DNA from: Simmondsia chinensis
Taxonomy: Eukaryota > Streptophyta > Magnoliopsida > Caryophyllales > Simmondsiaceae
DNA length: 64,000 nt
Assembly (NCBI GenBank): GCA_018398585.1
Contig: JAGTTD010000020.1
Location: forward strand, 22,292,350 to 22,356,349
Direction: 5' to 3'
Shown here: positions 9,973-21,814 of the stretch, one piece after another
Layout of the letters: each line of letters starts with the position of its first letter
How positions within the stretch are numbered: the first letter of the stretch is position 1
Translations under genes and position numbers: made by a program
The notes under the pieces: model-generated
What the model was told of the DNA's origin: nothing
What the model saw: only the letters and a program-made list of their open reading frames with translations
Database searches by the model: none

Positions 9973-11280
9973 GACTCTTTTTTTTTTTCCCTCCCTAATT
10001 TTAGTGAAAAATTAAACGTAGAAAATCAAAATAAGAAAAAGCCCATTTTTGAAGTCCGATTTTTATTCTTTTAAAAACAAAAAATTATGAATAGAGAATA
10101 TGATGTACTACTCTGCCCCTTTGATACCAGCAGATAATAAGACAGGTATGACTAAGAATTTGTATTCTTGCTAAAGTATATGATGTGGTTGCGCCATAAA
10201 TACTCACACACTAATGCTAAATTTCACCAGGCTGTTAGGTTGAACCTACGGAGTTGGAATACACGAGGTTTAAATATAAGCTCATATGAGATTACATCTT
10301 AAAACTAATTGACATTATATGGAGTAACCCATTAAGTTTATATGGTGATACATTTTCTGTCATAACTCTAATGTTGAATTTTACAAAACTCACATATAAA
10401 GTCGTTCTTAACGACAATAGCCACAATTTTTTATAAAATTGCTCCAATAATACTATCCTGAATTGGCCTTGTGCCGTTTCTTTGATCAAAAAAAATTTAT
10501 CCTAAATTAAATAAAGGGGTTTTTTAATCGACAATCAATTATATTTTAGATGCAGTTCCAGAAAATTATCCAATTTTTTAATTTTTTAAAGTCATATACA
10601 AAAAAAAAGTTTTAATATCACACCTTATACTGACATCGTTAATTTTTCATCAAATGAAATGTCATGTTTGTAGTATAAATGCGTGAACGCACCAAGTTTA
10701 ACTTAATTTAATTAAAGCATATTAAGTAGTGTATTATGTGAATGATGAAATTACCCTACACCTCGAAATTTATAAAATTGTTGAAGGTTTGGTGCACTGC
10801 CACAGAATTTTGCCACCAAAACAAATTAGAAATATTTTTTATTTGTAAATTATTTATAATTTATTGAAGAAATCTCAATTATTATTCAAAATTTTTTAAA
10901 ATGAAAGAAAAAGTGATAAAAATTAAAAAAAAAACAACTAAAAATTTAAAGGTTAGCTATGAGTCATGAGAAAATTCCAAAACAAAAAAATTTAACTTTT
11001 AATTTATTAAAAACCAAAAAAAATATATTGAGGGTACATATTTAGTATTTATTTTAACAAAAAATTAACAAATTAACATTAGGGGTAACATTAAAAAAAT
11101 TCAAAAAAGTTTTAAAATTTTAGATATAATTTTAAAAATTAAATAATTTTAAAAATTAAATAATTTTTTAAAATTAAATAATTTTTTAAAATTACATTAT
11201 ATATGATTTCTCATTCACAATAATATTTTTCGATATTATTTAAAAGCTCTGTGGAGAATAAATTCTGAACAGCAGAGCAG
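9973..11280. other. AT-rich gene-free interval
   Basis: No gene is seen. Around 10230-10350 is a copy of a short unknown repeat (ACGAGGTTTAAATATAAGCT ... AACTAATTGACATTATATGG). Related text recurs near 33690-33780, 38060-38160 and 41330-41420. The rest is A/T-rich without recognisable features. Confidence 0.4.
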
Positions 11281-11297
11281 AAACAAACATATGATGA

Positions 11298-11491
11298 CAC
11301 GTGTCAGTATAGCACGTGAGGTGGGGTCAACGACATGTGGCAGACTTAACCAGCAGCCACGTGAGGTACACATGCTGCCTGTTCCCCATCATCAAATGAC
11401 GTCACGTGCTACATGGACGGCGTCATCACGTGTTTCATTGCTCCGCGCTCCCACTCAGCTTCAACGTGAAATTTGCTCTTCTTTCCACGTG
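11298..11491. promoter_or_regulatory. Dense G-box/ABRE island without an adjacent gene
   Basis: Six CACGTG hexamers lie in 194 bp, starting at 11298, 11313, 11358, 11403, 11427 and 11486. A TGACGTCA palindrome at 11397-11404 overlaps the fourth. CACGTG is the core bound by plant bZIP and bHLH factors and the centre of ABA-responsive elements. The island is GC-richer than the AT-rich DNA on both sides. No plausible coding exon follows on either strand. It may be an orphan promoter, a transposon end, or a relic. Confidence 0.6.
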
Positions 11492-11494
11492 TCA

Positions 11495-11680
11495 TGTTCG
11501 ATGAAAGAATCATCTTTTCTAAAAATTTAAGTTGACAGATAAAAATTCAAAATTAATTTTATGCTCTAACATGTCACCTCTTTTGGTCAACAAAGCTCTG
11601 ATATCATATCAAATAACCATCTTTCCCAAAAGTTTAAGCTGATGGGTAAAGGTTTAAGATTGATTTTATGCTCTCATATG
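11495..11680 (-). mobile_element. TRIM/SMART-like element, minus strand, internally deleted (TRIM copy 8)
   Basis: On the minus strand two LTR-like units (about 75 bp each, ending ...AGCTTAAACTTTTGGGA...) flank a PBS-like TGATATCAGAGC (11595-11606) and only ~20 bp of interior. It belongs to the family typified by 36135-36392. The R-side LTR abuts the G-box island. Confidence 0.6.
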
Positions 11681-11689
11681 TTGTTATCC

Positions 11690-12972
11690 TTTGGGATAGG
11701 CTAGAGATTCCACACTTAGGCTTAAGCGTGTGAACGAATCGAATGTTCGATTAACTATTCATGTTTAAAATTAGTTACGGTTTGTTTTTGTTTGTTAAAA
11801 GGGCTTGATAGCTTTTCGAGTTGAGTTTGAGTAGAATCGATAAGCTTAACCAGCCAGGTTCAAACAAGGGGTGCTTAACTTATTAACAATTTGATAAAGA
11901 CTCGTTAAAAGTTCTTTAAGAACTTGTTAACAAATAATATTAGTTCGAAAAAGATTTAAAATACCTCAGCTCAATAACAAGCTTAACTCAATTATGAGCT
12001 TGATTCCATTTGATATCGAGTTCAAATTGGCTCGATGAGGCTAACCAATTGAACTGAGCCAAATATCAAGCACACTAAAATCTTATCAGATCAATTGTAA
12101 ATAGAGGTTCAAAAGCTGAACTTTAACATGAGTTCAATAATGCTTATGGAGTTTGAGTTCCAATAAAGGGTGCCCGGCTTGGCTCCTTTACACCCAATTA
12201 ATAATATATGTTGAGAGCCAATTGCTTAGGCATCTTGATGTTCGAGAATTCATTATCTAAATATTTTCATATAAGGTAAATAAGCAGACGTGTTATTATT
12301 CAAAATTAAACACATAACTACTAATCGCAACATACTTTCATTATAGAAAGCAAACCAAATTATCGAATAAAGACCACGAAGGGAGACATGGCATCAAACT
12401 CATTAGCTAACAATTCTGTAATACTTTGGATACGTAGTTTCATAATTTACTATAGTGCAAATTATGTACATTGAACACTAATTTTTGCAACTTAAAAATG
12501 AAGTTCAGTTTTTGCAAATATTCACGCATCGCAGGGGAAGAAACCTAGTATATATATTACCATGGGGTTTCGAAGTTAATTATTTTAGATAATCTCCAAC
12601 TTATTAAAATGGGTTTTTATCATTATAGATGCATATTAACACAATACATATTAACACAATACATAATTACAGTAACATATACGTGTTATGCAAGTATTCC
12701 TTAACAAAAAATAGTTGAGTAATTCCAATAAAAATTAGCCAAAGTAGACCGAAAAGTACCTATATATTTGTTGTAATTATGTTTCATGTTAACATTTTGA
12801 GCGCAAATGCGTTGAGTAAAATAAATATTTCACTAGGATTAATTGAACTTGATGAATTAATTAGTTGAATGTTTTAATATATTCTTATTGGGATGTGAAA
12901 TAGCATATGAATATTTGTTGAACAAGCATATAATATCTTAAGCAAGTCAACATTTATCAATTTATGAGAATT
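11690..12972. other. Gene-free interval with degenerate DNA-transposon remnants
   Basis: About 11740-12190 consists of GAGCTTGA/AGCTTAACC-type text that recurs near 37390-37830 and 59450-59780, probably old hAT-type remnants. No coding exon is visible; 12200-12970 shows nothing I can name. Confidence 0.35.
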
Positions 12973-12992
12973 TAATGGCATTTTTATAAATA

Positions 12993-13205
12993 CAACAACA
13001 ACAGCAGATTCAGCGCCTCAAGAGCTCCCGCTTAAGTAGGGTCTAGGGAAGTGGATGTACACTGTCTTACCCTTCAGAGTGTAATCCTGCCGAGAGGCTG
13101 TTTTCGGGGACCTCCGACCTTATAAAGTTGATAACACGAGGACTTCCTATAAGATCACCCATTATGATAGTACTCTCGTTCAAGCACGCTTAACTTTAGA
13201 GTTCT
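12993..13205 (-). mobile_element. 5S rRNA-headed SINE, 5'-truncated (SINE F)
   Basis: On the minus strand it starts at the 5S position of AGAACTC (about nucleotide 40), keeps the A box and C-box region in decayed form, then the tail and a (TTG)n end with a CTG interruption. The flanks TAATGGCATTTTTATAAATA and TAATGACATTTTAATAAGTA are a decayed ~20-bp target duplication. Confidence 0.8.
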
Positions 13206-13225
13206 AATGACATTTTAATAAGTAA

Positions 13226-14018
13226 TTTTTTTTAAAGAAAATGAATTAATGGGAGTATATTAATTTCTTATAATCCAAGAAATGGATAATAATTCATATG
13301 AAAAATAAAAAATGTCCCTTAAGATCTAAAGAACTACAATTGTGGATCTCGCCCCTTCATTTCCATTTTTCCAACTTATTTTTTTGATATGTTGTGACAA
13401 GAGTCGCAGTATAATACAGGCAAACCCTCAAACGATAAGCCAGTTCATATAACAACGTGTAACAGAGAAAAAAAAAAAGAGCAAAACTAGGCATTTCCTA
13501 TTACGCCCTTGCTTACAAGAATTGTTTGGTATAGTATTTTATTTACAGTTTTGATTTTCGGAAAAATAAGTTGGTACAAGAGTTGATATGTTGTGAGGGC
13601 GTCTCTATTGAATGTTGAATTTAGTTGTCTGTAATCCCAATTGCACAGGAGAAGACGAGATATGCAATTTAAGGAGACTCAAATTGGGGTGGCGGGAATG
13701 TTAAAGATTTCACATATGACTCTAGTAAAATTCTCAAATAATAGGAAGTTTTGAGAGAGAAGAAAACTAAATATAAGTTCAATGAGTTATACTCTACCTA
13801 TTGTCACTGAATTTTAAAATGAAATCTCACTTGGTTATATATGTCAACTCTATGGGATTAAGCCCTCTGAACTTTAACATGGTATTCGGAGCTTTGCTGA
13901 TCGAGTTCTAATCTCAATATCACCTACTTTCAATATTGACATAACTTAAGCACGAGGTATGAGGTATGCCCGTGCAATATTATAGCTTCAAACCTAATGA
14001 ATATTTGAATGAGAGAGC
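13226..14018. other. Gene-free interval and body of a decayed TRIM
   Basis: No gene is seen up to about 13870. From about 13880 the interior of the TRIM family is recognisable: a PBS-like TGGTATTCGGAGC, then CAATATTGACATAACTTAAG. Confidence 0.4.
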
Positions 14019-14088
14019 TGTTAGATTATAAAACTAGTCAAGGGCTTTCATCTACCAACTTAAATTTTTGGATAGTAGTTCTTCGACA
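13880..14088 (+). mobile_element. TRIM/SMART-like element, left LTR not recognisable (TRIM copy 1)
   Basis: Family interior followed by a 70-bp right LTR (14019-14088) starting TGTTAGATTATAAAAC and ending TTCGACA. The left LTR has decayed beyond recognition. Confidence 0.55.
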
Positions 14089-14273
14089 ATTATGACAATA
14101 AATTTCATTTTAAAGTTGATAAGTATCGCCGAAAATGAAAATATGGACACCGTCCGAACTATTAGCCAACAGTTTTGTATGAAGGAGGAACACGAGATGT
14201 GGCATGCATGCATGTGCCATGTCAATTATATAAGTAATCATATTGCAAGTGTTGTACAACTTAGTGTAATTTA

Positions 14274-14512
14274 AGATATTTGGTTTCTTGACACCGTATT
14301 ATAGCGATCAACGAGTTCATGAGTTTGAATCTCAACAATCCTCATTCTTACTATTAATATAATTTAAGCACAAGGTGTGAGGTGGATTTCTGCACTATCC
14401 ATGCTTTAAACTCAATGAACATTCATGTTAATTAGGGGTATGTCGGAGTATAAAATCATAATTGGGTATTTACCCATCAATATAAGTTTTTGGAATAATT
14501 GATTCATTGACA
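14274..14512 (+). mobile_element. TRIM/SMART-like element, partial (TRIM copy 2)
   Basis: The end of a left LTR (GATATTTGGTTTCTTGACA), family interior with ATAATTTAAGCACAAGGTGT, and a 72-bp right LTR (14441-14512) starting TGTCGGAGTATAAAATC. Confidence 0.6.
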
Positions 14513-14644
14513 AAAATTCCAAATTCATCATAGTCCAAAGCTCTAATAAATAGATTGTGTGGAAGTTCGGTTGTACTAAGCAAATAGAGCTGGTAAAAGA
14601 TGACCTGACCTGCTAGACCCACAACCCGACCTGACCCTAACCAA

Positions 14645-14752
14645 CAACAACAGATTCAGAGCCTCGAGAGCTCCTGCATATACAAGGTCTGGGGGGAAAT
14701 ACACAGCCTTACCCCTTCAGGGTGCTACCCTAAAGGGAGGCTGTTTCTGAGA
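14645..14752 (-). mobile_element. Tail-only LINE/SINE insertion (G)
   Basis: About 108 bp of the shared terminal block (CAGCCTTACCCCTTCAGGGT on the plus strand) with a (TTG)n-type end and no 5S head. The flanks CCCTAACCAA and CTCTAACCAA suggest a short target duplication. Either a truncated SINE or a truncated LINE. Confidence 0.7.
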
Positions 14753-14884
14753 ACTCTAACCAAAAATTTCAAAGTTTAATGCCATTCAAACCTGAAATTG
14801 ACCCGACCCAAATTTGACCAAGCCCAAGATTGACCTAACCCATAATTAACTGATCCAAACCTGACCTGACCCAATTGCTAGGTG

Positions 14885-15346
14885 GGGTTGTTGGAAAAAC
14901 TCCATGGTTGCAATCTTTGGGATTGTCATGGCTACAGGGATAATCCCAAGCAACTTAAGCAATTATTTGTAGCTCCTATCATTAAGGTCATTTTTGAAGC
15001 ATAGTTATACTATGAGTTTGCTTCTATTCATATCACCATCCATAATGGAAAAATAACAATTTATATATGATATATTACTCTGATACCATGTGAATAATTA
15101 TAATTGAATAAATAAAGAGTACATAGGAGGCCTCTATATATCGGCAAAATATAAGGACCTAAAGACTAGAATACCTCTAGTGGTTACATAAGTCAAAGGG
15201 CAAAAATGTAATATAAAGAACCCTAGAAATATTCTAGAATATAGTCTAATAATAACATGGCTTTATATATACATGTATAATATAAAAAACCCACGGTTTA
15301 GCCGGTATTATAATATTAAGCAAACTATCGTGTAAATATACTAACA
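14885..15346 (-). mobile_element. Truncated LTR retrotransposon: 5' LTR, PBS and start of interior
   Basis: On the minus strand an LTR-like sequence (15089-15346, starting TGTTAGTATATTTACACG) is followed directly by TGGTATCAGAGT (15077-15088), a tRNA-Met type primer site, then ~190 bp of interior. No second LTR is found. Probably a copia-type fragment. Confidence 0.4.
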
Positions 15347-15380
15347 TATCTCTGTTACTCGAAAGTGGTTCATCTGTCAA

Positions 15381-16107
15381 TGTTGATGTATTTTCAAAAT
15401 ATATATTGTATAATACGTATATATATGTTAAATTTTGTTTATGTATGTATAAGGTGTATTTGAGATTGTCCCGATACTTGTTTGAATGTTTAGAGCTTGT
15501 TGGGGGTGTGTGTCGACACACAATCCTACAGAACGATGGGGAGACAGCTATATGTCGACACACATGGCCCGTGTGTCGACACACAGCCCCTTACAGAAGT
15601 GCACGGAGGAAATCTGTGTGTCGACACATAGAAAATGTGTGTCGACACACAGACTTATAGTAAGCACATGTGTCGACCTGTGTGTCGACACACAGGTCGA
15701 TTTTGACTGTTTGTCTACGCGGTTTCTTCCCGGTTCTTTTATACATTTATGGCTCTTCGTTTGGGACGTCTTTTTACATACAATACATATAAATATCTCC
15801 ACACTTTTGATGGTTGATAATTATGAATCAAAAATACAAGGGAATTCAAGAGTGAAAAATCTTTGCATTCAAAGTGTTCATGTGTTCTTGTTGTTGTGTT
15901 CTTCAACAAAAACTCCAATCGCTCCACATCTCGATCTTTCTCTCCCTTTACACATTCTCACTTCATTTTGGTTGTTGTTGTATCCCCGAGGGTATTTCGT
16001 ATAGCGAAATAAATCTTAAGGAAAGTGATTACACGGCCTCAATATCTGAGATCTCTCGATTACCCGATTGCAAGGATTTTGCAAGTATTTGAAAATTTGT
16101 TCAAACA
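15381..16107 (+). repeat. 5' LTR of the copia element, with GTCGAC palindrome cluster
   Basis: 727 bp. Between 15512 and 15689 it carries seven GTCGAC cores, most within the longer palindrome TGTGTCGACACA. The second LTR has the same array in more decayed form plus about 20 bp extra, so the array is native to the LTR. Confidence 0.9.
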
Positions 16108-16136
16108 TTCTTAAGGTTTAATTTCTGATTTGGGAT

Positions 16137-16736
16137 ATGGCTTCATCACTAAGGGAAATGACAACCAACTTTGTGAAGTTGGACCGGTTTGATGGTGGGA
16201 ACTTTCGCCGATGGCAGAGGAAGATGCACTTCCTCATCACGACGCTGAACGTGGTGTATGTCCTGAATACACCATGTCCTTCCCCCGTCTCTGAAGAGGA
16301 TGAAACGCTGGCCGAGCAGAGGGCCAGATTGAAGTGGGAGAATGATGACTATATCTGCAGAGGGCATATTCTGAATGGGATGACTGATGCCCTGTTTGAC
16401 ATTTACTCGAACATGGCGACCGCGAAGGAACTGTGGGACGCACTTGAGGCACGCTACATGGACGAGGATGCTACAAGCAAAGAGTTCCTGGTTAGTCAAT
16501 TTAACAATTATAAGATGGTTGATGATCGTCCTGTCATGGAGCAATTCCATGAAATCGAACGAATATTAAATAATTTTAAACAACATAACATGAACATGAA
16601 CGATACAATTGTTGTTTCTTCCTTAATTGACAAACTTCTTCCTTCTTGGAAAGATGTAAAGAAAAATCTAAAACGCAAGAAGGAGGATATGTCAATTGAG
16701 GAATTGGCTAACCATTTATGTGTTGAGGAAGGTTAA
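16137..16736 (+). pseudogene. Copia gag, truncated by in-frame stops
   Basis: The frame opens with MASSLREMTTNFVKLDRFDG, the start of a copia gag (UBN2-type capsid region with FRRWQRKMHFLI and AKELWDALEARY). It runs 199 residues to TAA at 16734. The same frame continues through TAG at 16743 and TAA at 16803 and then into the zinc knuckle of pol, so gag and pol were one polyprotein. The three stops could each come from a CAR codon by C-to-T change. Confidence 0.85.
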
Positions 16737-16868
16737 AGGGTATAGGATGATAACAAAGACCGCCCTAGTGATGTTGGTAAAATCAACGTCACTGAAGAAG
16801 GCTAATCGAGCAAGGGACCCAAGAGAACCGGACACTTCCGAAAGAAGAAGCATGACAAGAGGCCGAAA

Positions 16869-18335
16869 GTGGTCTGTTGGGAGTGTCAGAAGCCCGGTCA
16901 TTTACGTAAAGACTGTTACCGCCTTAAAAAGAACAAAGGCAAGGGGCTTGATCATCGCGCCAAAAATTCGAACGAGAGATTCGTGGCGATGACATCGGAA
17001 GTCAATCTAATCGAGAGTGATAACTCTTGGTGGATTGACTCGGGGGCCACAAGACATGTATGTAAGGACAGGGGGTTCTTCACAACTTTTGAGCCCATGG
17101 ACAATGGAACTGAGTTGTTCATGGGAAATGGGGTGTCGGTAGCGGTTAAAGGAAAGGGAAAAGTTGATTTACTTTTCACGTCTGAAAAAACCCTTACTTT
17201 AACCGATGTATGCTTCGCTCCTGACTTTAAGAAGAACCTCGTGTCCGGTGGCCTGTTAAATAGGTTTGGGTTCAAGTTGGTCTTCGAGGCTAACAAGTTT
17301 ATATTGTCTAAGGGTGGAGTATTTGTTGGCAAAGGGTACCTATGTAACGGAATGTCCAAAATGAATATTAATAATAAAATTGGAGATTCTGTTTATATGC
17401 TTGATTCGTCGTTTTTATGGCATCGTAGATTAGGTCATGTGAATTTTCGCAGATTATATGAAATTGTTAATTCTTTATTGATTCGTCACATAGATAAAGT
17501 TGATGATAAATGCAAAACATGCATGCTACCTAAGATAATGAGATTACCATTTTCTTCAGCGCAAAGAGAGATTAATCTACTTGACCTAGTACATGGTAAT
17601 TTATGTGATTTCAAGCGCACACCGAGCTTAGGTGGAAAGAATTACTTTGTTACATTTCTTGATGACTGTTCAAGATTTTTTTATGTATATTTGATAAGTA
17701 ACAAAAACGACTCGCTTGATAGATTTAGAGCATATAAAACAGAAACTGAGTTACACTATGAAACCTTCCTCAAACGTCTAAGGTCGGACCGCGGTGGGGA
17801 GTACTACGATCCTAAATATTTTGAATCCACAGGAATAAGATATGAAATAACTGCACCATATATGCCACAACAGAATAGCGTGGCAGAGAGGAAAAACCGG
17901 ACTCTAACTGAGATGGTTAATTCCGTGTTATCTTATTCCGGTCTCAGCGATGGTTTTGGGGGTGAGGCTATGTTAACAGCCTGTCATATATTAAAGAGAG
18001 TTCCGAACAAAAGAAATAAAATAACCCCATATGAGTTGCGGAACAAACGAGTCCCTAATTTGAATTATCTGAAAGTGTGGGGGTGTAGGGCAATTGTTAA
18101 AGTCCCTGAACCTAAACGGAAAAAATTAGGTGAAAGAGGCATTGATTGCATCTTTGTGGGTTATGCGCCTCATAGCAAAGCATACCGGTTCTATGTAGTC
18201 GAACCGAATGACTATAGCAATGTGAATACGATAATAGAATCAAGAGACGCAATTTTTGATGAGAATCGGTTTTCTTCTATCCCTAGACCGAGAGGTTATG
18301 TACCGGTTGAAAGTGACTCAAGTGTCATATGGTGA
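16869..18335 (+). pseudogene. Copia zinc knuckle, protease and integrase
   Basis: In order: CCHC knuckle (CWECQKPGHLRKDC), aspartic protease (WWIDSGATRHVC), GAG-pre-integrase (FLWHRRLGHVNFRRLYE) and integrase core (FLDDCSRFFYVYLIS, SDRGGEYYDPKYFESTGI, PYMPQQNSVAERKNR). The frame is shared with gag. It breaks near 18300, where the polyprotein shifts to the next frame. Confidence 0.88.
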
Positions 18336-20037
18336 TGTCCATCATGAGAGGGAAGATGTCCATGAAAGTGCTCTAGAACTCCGTAGGAGTAAGAGAGCGA
18401 GGAAAGAGAAATCTTTCGGTTTGGACTTCTACATATTTTTGGTAGAAGGTTCGAGGAACGATGTGGACCAAGTGGTTCCATATTGTTGTGTCATGGAAGT
18501 TGATCCCGTGACGTTTAATGAGGCAATGAGGTCTCATGATGCCTCGTTTTGGAAAGAGGTTGTAAATGATGAGATAGATTCCATCTTAGGTAATAACACC
18601 TAGATTCTTGTGGACCTTCCATAAGGAAGTAAGCCTATTGGGTGCAAATGGATCTTCAGAAAGAATATGAAAGTCGATGGAACTATTGACAAGTTTAAGG
18701 CCCGATTGGTGGCTAAAGGGTTCACCCAAAAGCATGGGTTGGACTACTTTGACACGTATGCCCCCGTGGCAAGAATATCGACGATAAGGGTATTGATAGC
18801 CCTTGCCTCTATTTTTAAATTAGTGATACACCAAATGGATGTCAAAACGGCATTCCTGAATGGCTAGCTAGAGGAGGAAGTATACATGAAATAACCGGAA
18901 GGGTTTGTTATTCCGGGCCAAGAGAGAAAAGTATGTAAACTCATACGCTCTCTGTATGGGCTAAAACAAGCCCCGAAGCAATGGCACTAGAAGTTTGATC
19001 AAGTTGTATTGAACAATGGGTTCGTTATTAATGAATCGGATAAATGTGTCTATAGTAAGTTTGATAATGGCAAAGGGGTCATTATATGTTTGTATGTCGA
19101 TGACATGCTGATTTTCGGTACTGATATGGAACAAGTAGAGAAAACCAAACAGTTTCTCTCTGACAACTTTGCTATGAAAGACATGGGTGAGGCGGAAGTA
19201 ATCCTTGGTATAAGGATTGTAAGGAATGGTGATACTATTTCCTTGATGCAGTCTCAGTACATCGAAAAGGTGTTGAAAAAGTTCCATTTCTTTGATTGTA
19301 CACCGATATCCATACCAATGGATCCTAGTGTGAAGTTAGTACCAAATGGAGGTGCTCCAGTGGCACAACTGGAGTACGCACGAGCAATTGGCTGTCTTAT
19401 GTATGCCATGACAAGCACAAGGCCTGATATCGCCTTTGCTGTTGGAAAGCTAAGTAGATACACCAGCAATCCAAGTAAATTGCACTGGGATGTGGTGCAC
19501 CAGACTATGGACTATGGTCTTAATTATGTTGGGTATCCTCCTATTTTGGAGGGGTACACTGATGCAAGTTGGATCTCCGATGTGGAGGATCATGCATCCA
19601 CGAGTGGATGGGTATTCCTGTTTGGTGGGGGTGCGGTTTCTTGGGGTTCTAAGAAACAAACTTGCATATTTGATTCTACAATGGCGGCGGAGTTTATAGC
19701 TCTCGTATCTGCGGCTAAAGAAGCCGAGTGGTTAAAGGATATCTTGTATGAGATACCTTTGTGGCCGAAGGGGATCTCACTGATTTCTATCCACTGTGAT
19801 AGTCAGGCTACGCTTTCTAGAGCGTACAGTGAGGTGTATAATGGGAAGTCTGGACACATTGGTGTAAGACATAGTATGGTAACACATCTTATTCGGGAAG
19901 GTGTTGTCACTGTGGACTTCGTGAGAACCAGTCAGAATCTAGCTGATCCGTTCACTAAAGGCCTGGCTAGAGACTTGGTTCTGAGAACAAATGAAGGGAT
20001 GGGGTTGAAACCTGTCATATTTAGTCACCCTCGATAG
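18256..20037 (+). pseudogene. Copia reverse transcriptase and RNase H, with five in-frame stops
   Basis: One frame from ~18300 to 20037 carries reverse transcriptase (LVAKGFTQKHGLDYFDTYAP, HQMDVKTAFLNG, the catalytic CLYVDDMLIFG) and RNase H (EGYTDASWISD, SKKQTCIFDSTMAAEFIAL). Stops interrupt it at 18601, 18622, 18865, 18892 and 18988. The end of RNase H (RTSQNLADPFTKGLARDL) is intact. Coding capacity is lost. Confidence 0.88.
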
Positions 20038-20603
20038 GCCCTTAACTCGACGCCTAGTATGACGCTAGGTCTCGGGTTCAATGAGAGAGACTTGTCATCT
20101 GTGTGACTACAAGCACTAAATGAGAATTGTTTTCATCCCGAGTGTGTAGTGCTTGATACCTGCAACAGAGATTCTAAAAGGATGAGCAAAAGCTCTTAAT
20201 GGACCTGGTTCTAAAACTTATTGAATGTCGTATCGCAGGGACATGATTAATGAGGTCCACCTTAGTGTGTGTTGAAATTTGGCCGCTTCAAAGGGGTGAT
20301 TTTTGATAAGGGTTTGGCCCTGAAACACTCACGAAGGGTATAGGACATAAGGCCACAAATGTGTCGATCTGGGAGTTGTATGGTGTGTACGGGGAGTATA
20401 CCTTGTGCGTGATTAGATAGTCGGTTAGTCAAATGGGTTGTATGGTTCAAAGCTTGGTCTACCATCTTCGATCCGATTAACTGTATGGTCTTTTCACTAG
20501 CTGGGGGTTCAATTGTGAGACACCCCTCGTTGATACACAATAAGGCCTCCTTTAAACGAGATGTCATTTTGAGATTTGTTGTATTTTGAAAATGGTGGGG
20601 GAT

Positions 20604-21362
20604 TGTTGATGTATTTTTAAAATATATATTGTATAATACGTATATATATGTTAAATGTTGTTTATGTATGTATAAGGTATATTTGAGATTGTCCCGATAC
20701 TTGTTTGAATGTTTAGAGCTTGTTGGGGGTGTGTGTCGATACATGGGCCACGTGTGTCAACACACAATCCTACAGAACGATGGGGAGACAGCTGTGTGTC
20801 AACACACATGGCTCATGTGTCGACACAGCCCCTTACAGAAGCGCACGGAGGAAATCTATTTGTCGACACATAGAAAATGTGTGTCGACACACAGACTTAC
20901 AGTAAGCACATGTGTCGACCTGTGTGTCCACACACAGCTTCGACACACTGGTCGATTTTGACGGTTTGTCTGCGCGGTTTCTTCCCGATTCTTTTATACA
21001 TTTATGGCTCTTCATTTGGGACGTCCTTTTACATACAATACATATAAATATCTTCACACTTTTGATGATTGATAATTATGAATCAAAAACACAAGGGAAA
21101 TTAGGAGTGAAAAATCTTTGCATTCAAAGCGTTTTTGTGTTCTTGTTGTTGTGTTCTTCAACAAAAACTCCAATCTCTCCACATCTCGATCTTTCTCTCC
21201 CTTTACACATTCTCACTTCATTTTGGTTGTTGTTGTATCCCCGAGGGTATTTCGTATAGCAAAATAAACCTTAAGGAAAGTGATTACACGGCCTCAACAC
21301 CTAAGATCTCTTGATTACCCAATTGTAAGAATTTTGCAAATATTTGACAATTTATTCAAACA
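20604..21362 (+). repeat. 3' LTR of the copia element
   Basis: 759 bp, TG...CA. Same sequence as the 5' LTR with an extra ~20-bp GGGCCACGTGTGTCAACAC-type unit. Several GTCGAC cores here read GTCGAT or GTCAAC, as expected from CpG decay. Confidence 0.92.
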
Positions 21363-21493
21363 GTTAAAACTTACTTTGAGCCCCGAACGAAGAAAAGGAG
21401 GTGAAGATTAGTTAATAGTAATTGTCAAACAGGTGGGAGTGGTTCTAATTATTGTTCATAAAAGTCAACATTTATGACATTATTATTAAACCA

Positions 21494-21511
21494 CCCCCCC
21501 CCCCCCCCCCC
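21494..21511. repeat. C18 homopolymer
   Basis: Eighteen consecutive C followed by A9. The length is prone to assembly error. Confidence 0.8.
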
Positions 21512-21814
21512 AAAAAAAAAGCTTTATTATAATAATAATAATAATTATAATTATTATAATATGAGTAGTTAGTTAATGCGTACTTTAAATTATGTATAAT
21601 CCTGTCTTTTTTAAACATGATTCGACAAAAGGTAAAAAGTATTAAGAAAGGGCAAAAGTGCTTAGAATTTATAATTTAGATGTATAAGCAATTAACGTAC
21701 AATACATAAAAAGGAAAGAAAAAGAAAATTATTAGTTATCCCGAAGTTTGATCATCGCATAGGTTTTCTAGTATTTCAATATATACAATAAGGTAAATAA
21801 GGTTCGAATATTCT

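Larger units (their letters stand above)
15381..21362 (+). mobile_element. Ty1/copia LTR retrotransposon, full length but coding-dead
   Basis: Two LTRs (15381-16107 and 20604-21362) with TG...CA ends enclose gag and pol domains in the order protease, integrase, reverse transcriptase, RNase H, which is the Ty1/copia order. The polypurine tract AAAATGGTGGGGGA lies directly before the 3' LTR. The flanks GTCAA and GTTAA are a 5-bp target duplication with one change. I do not recognise a tRNA-Met primer site after the 5' LTR (TTCTTAAGGTTTAA). Lineage within copia is not assigned. Confidence 0.93.

Noticed and set aside
15501..15700. CRISPR-like palindromic array
   Set aside because: The GTCGAC palindromes lie in a plant LTR with irregular short spacing and no unique spacers.
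15486..16004. 172-residue ORF and its neighbours in the LTR
   Set aside because: They arise from open frames through the repeated palindromes in both LTRs; no known domain.
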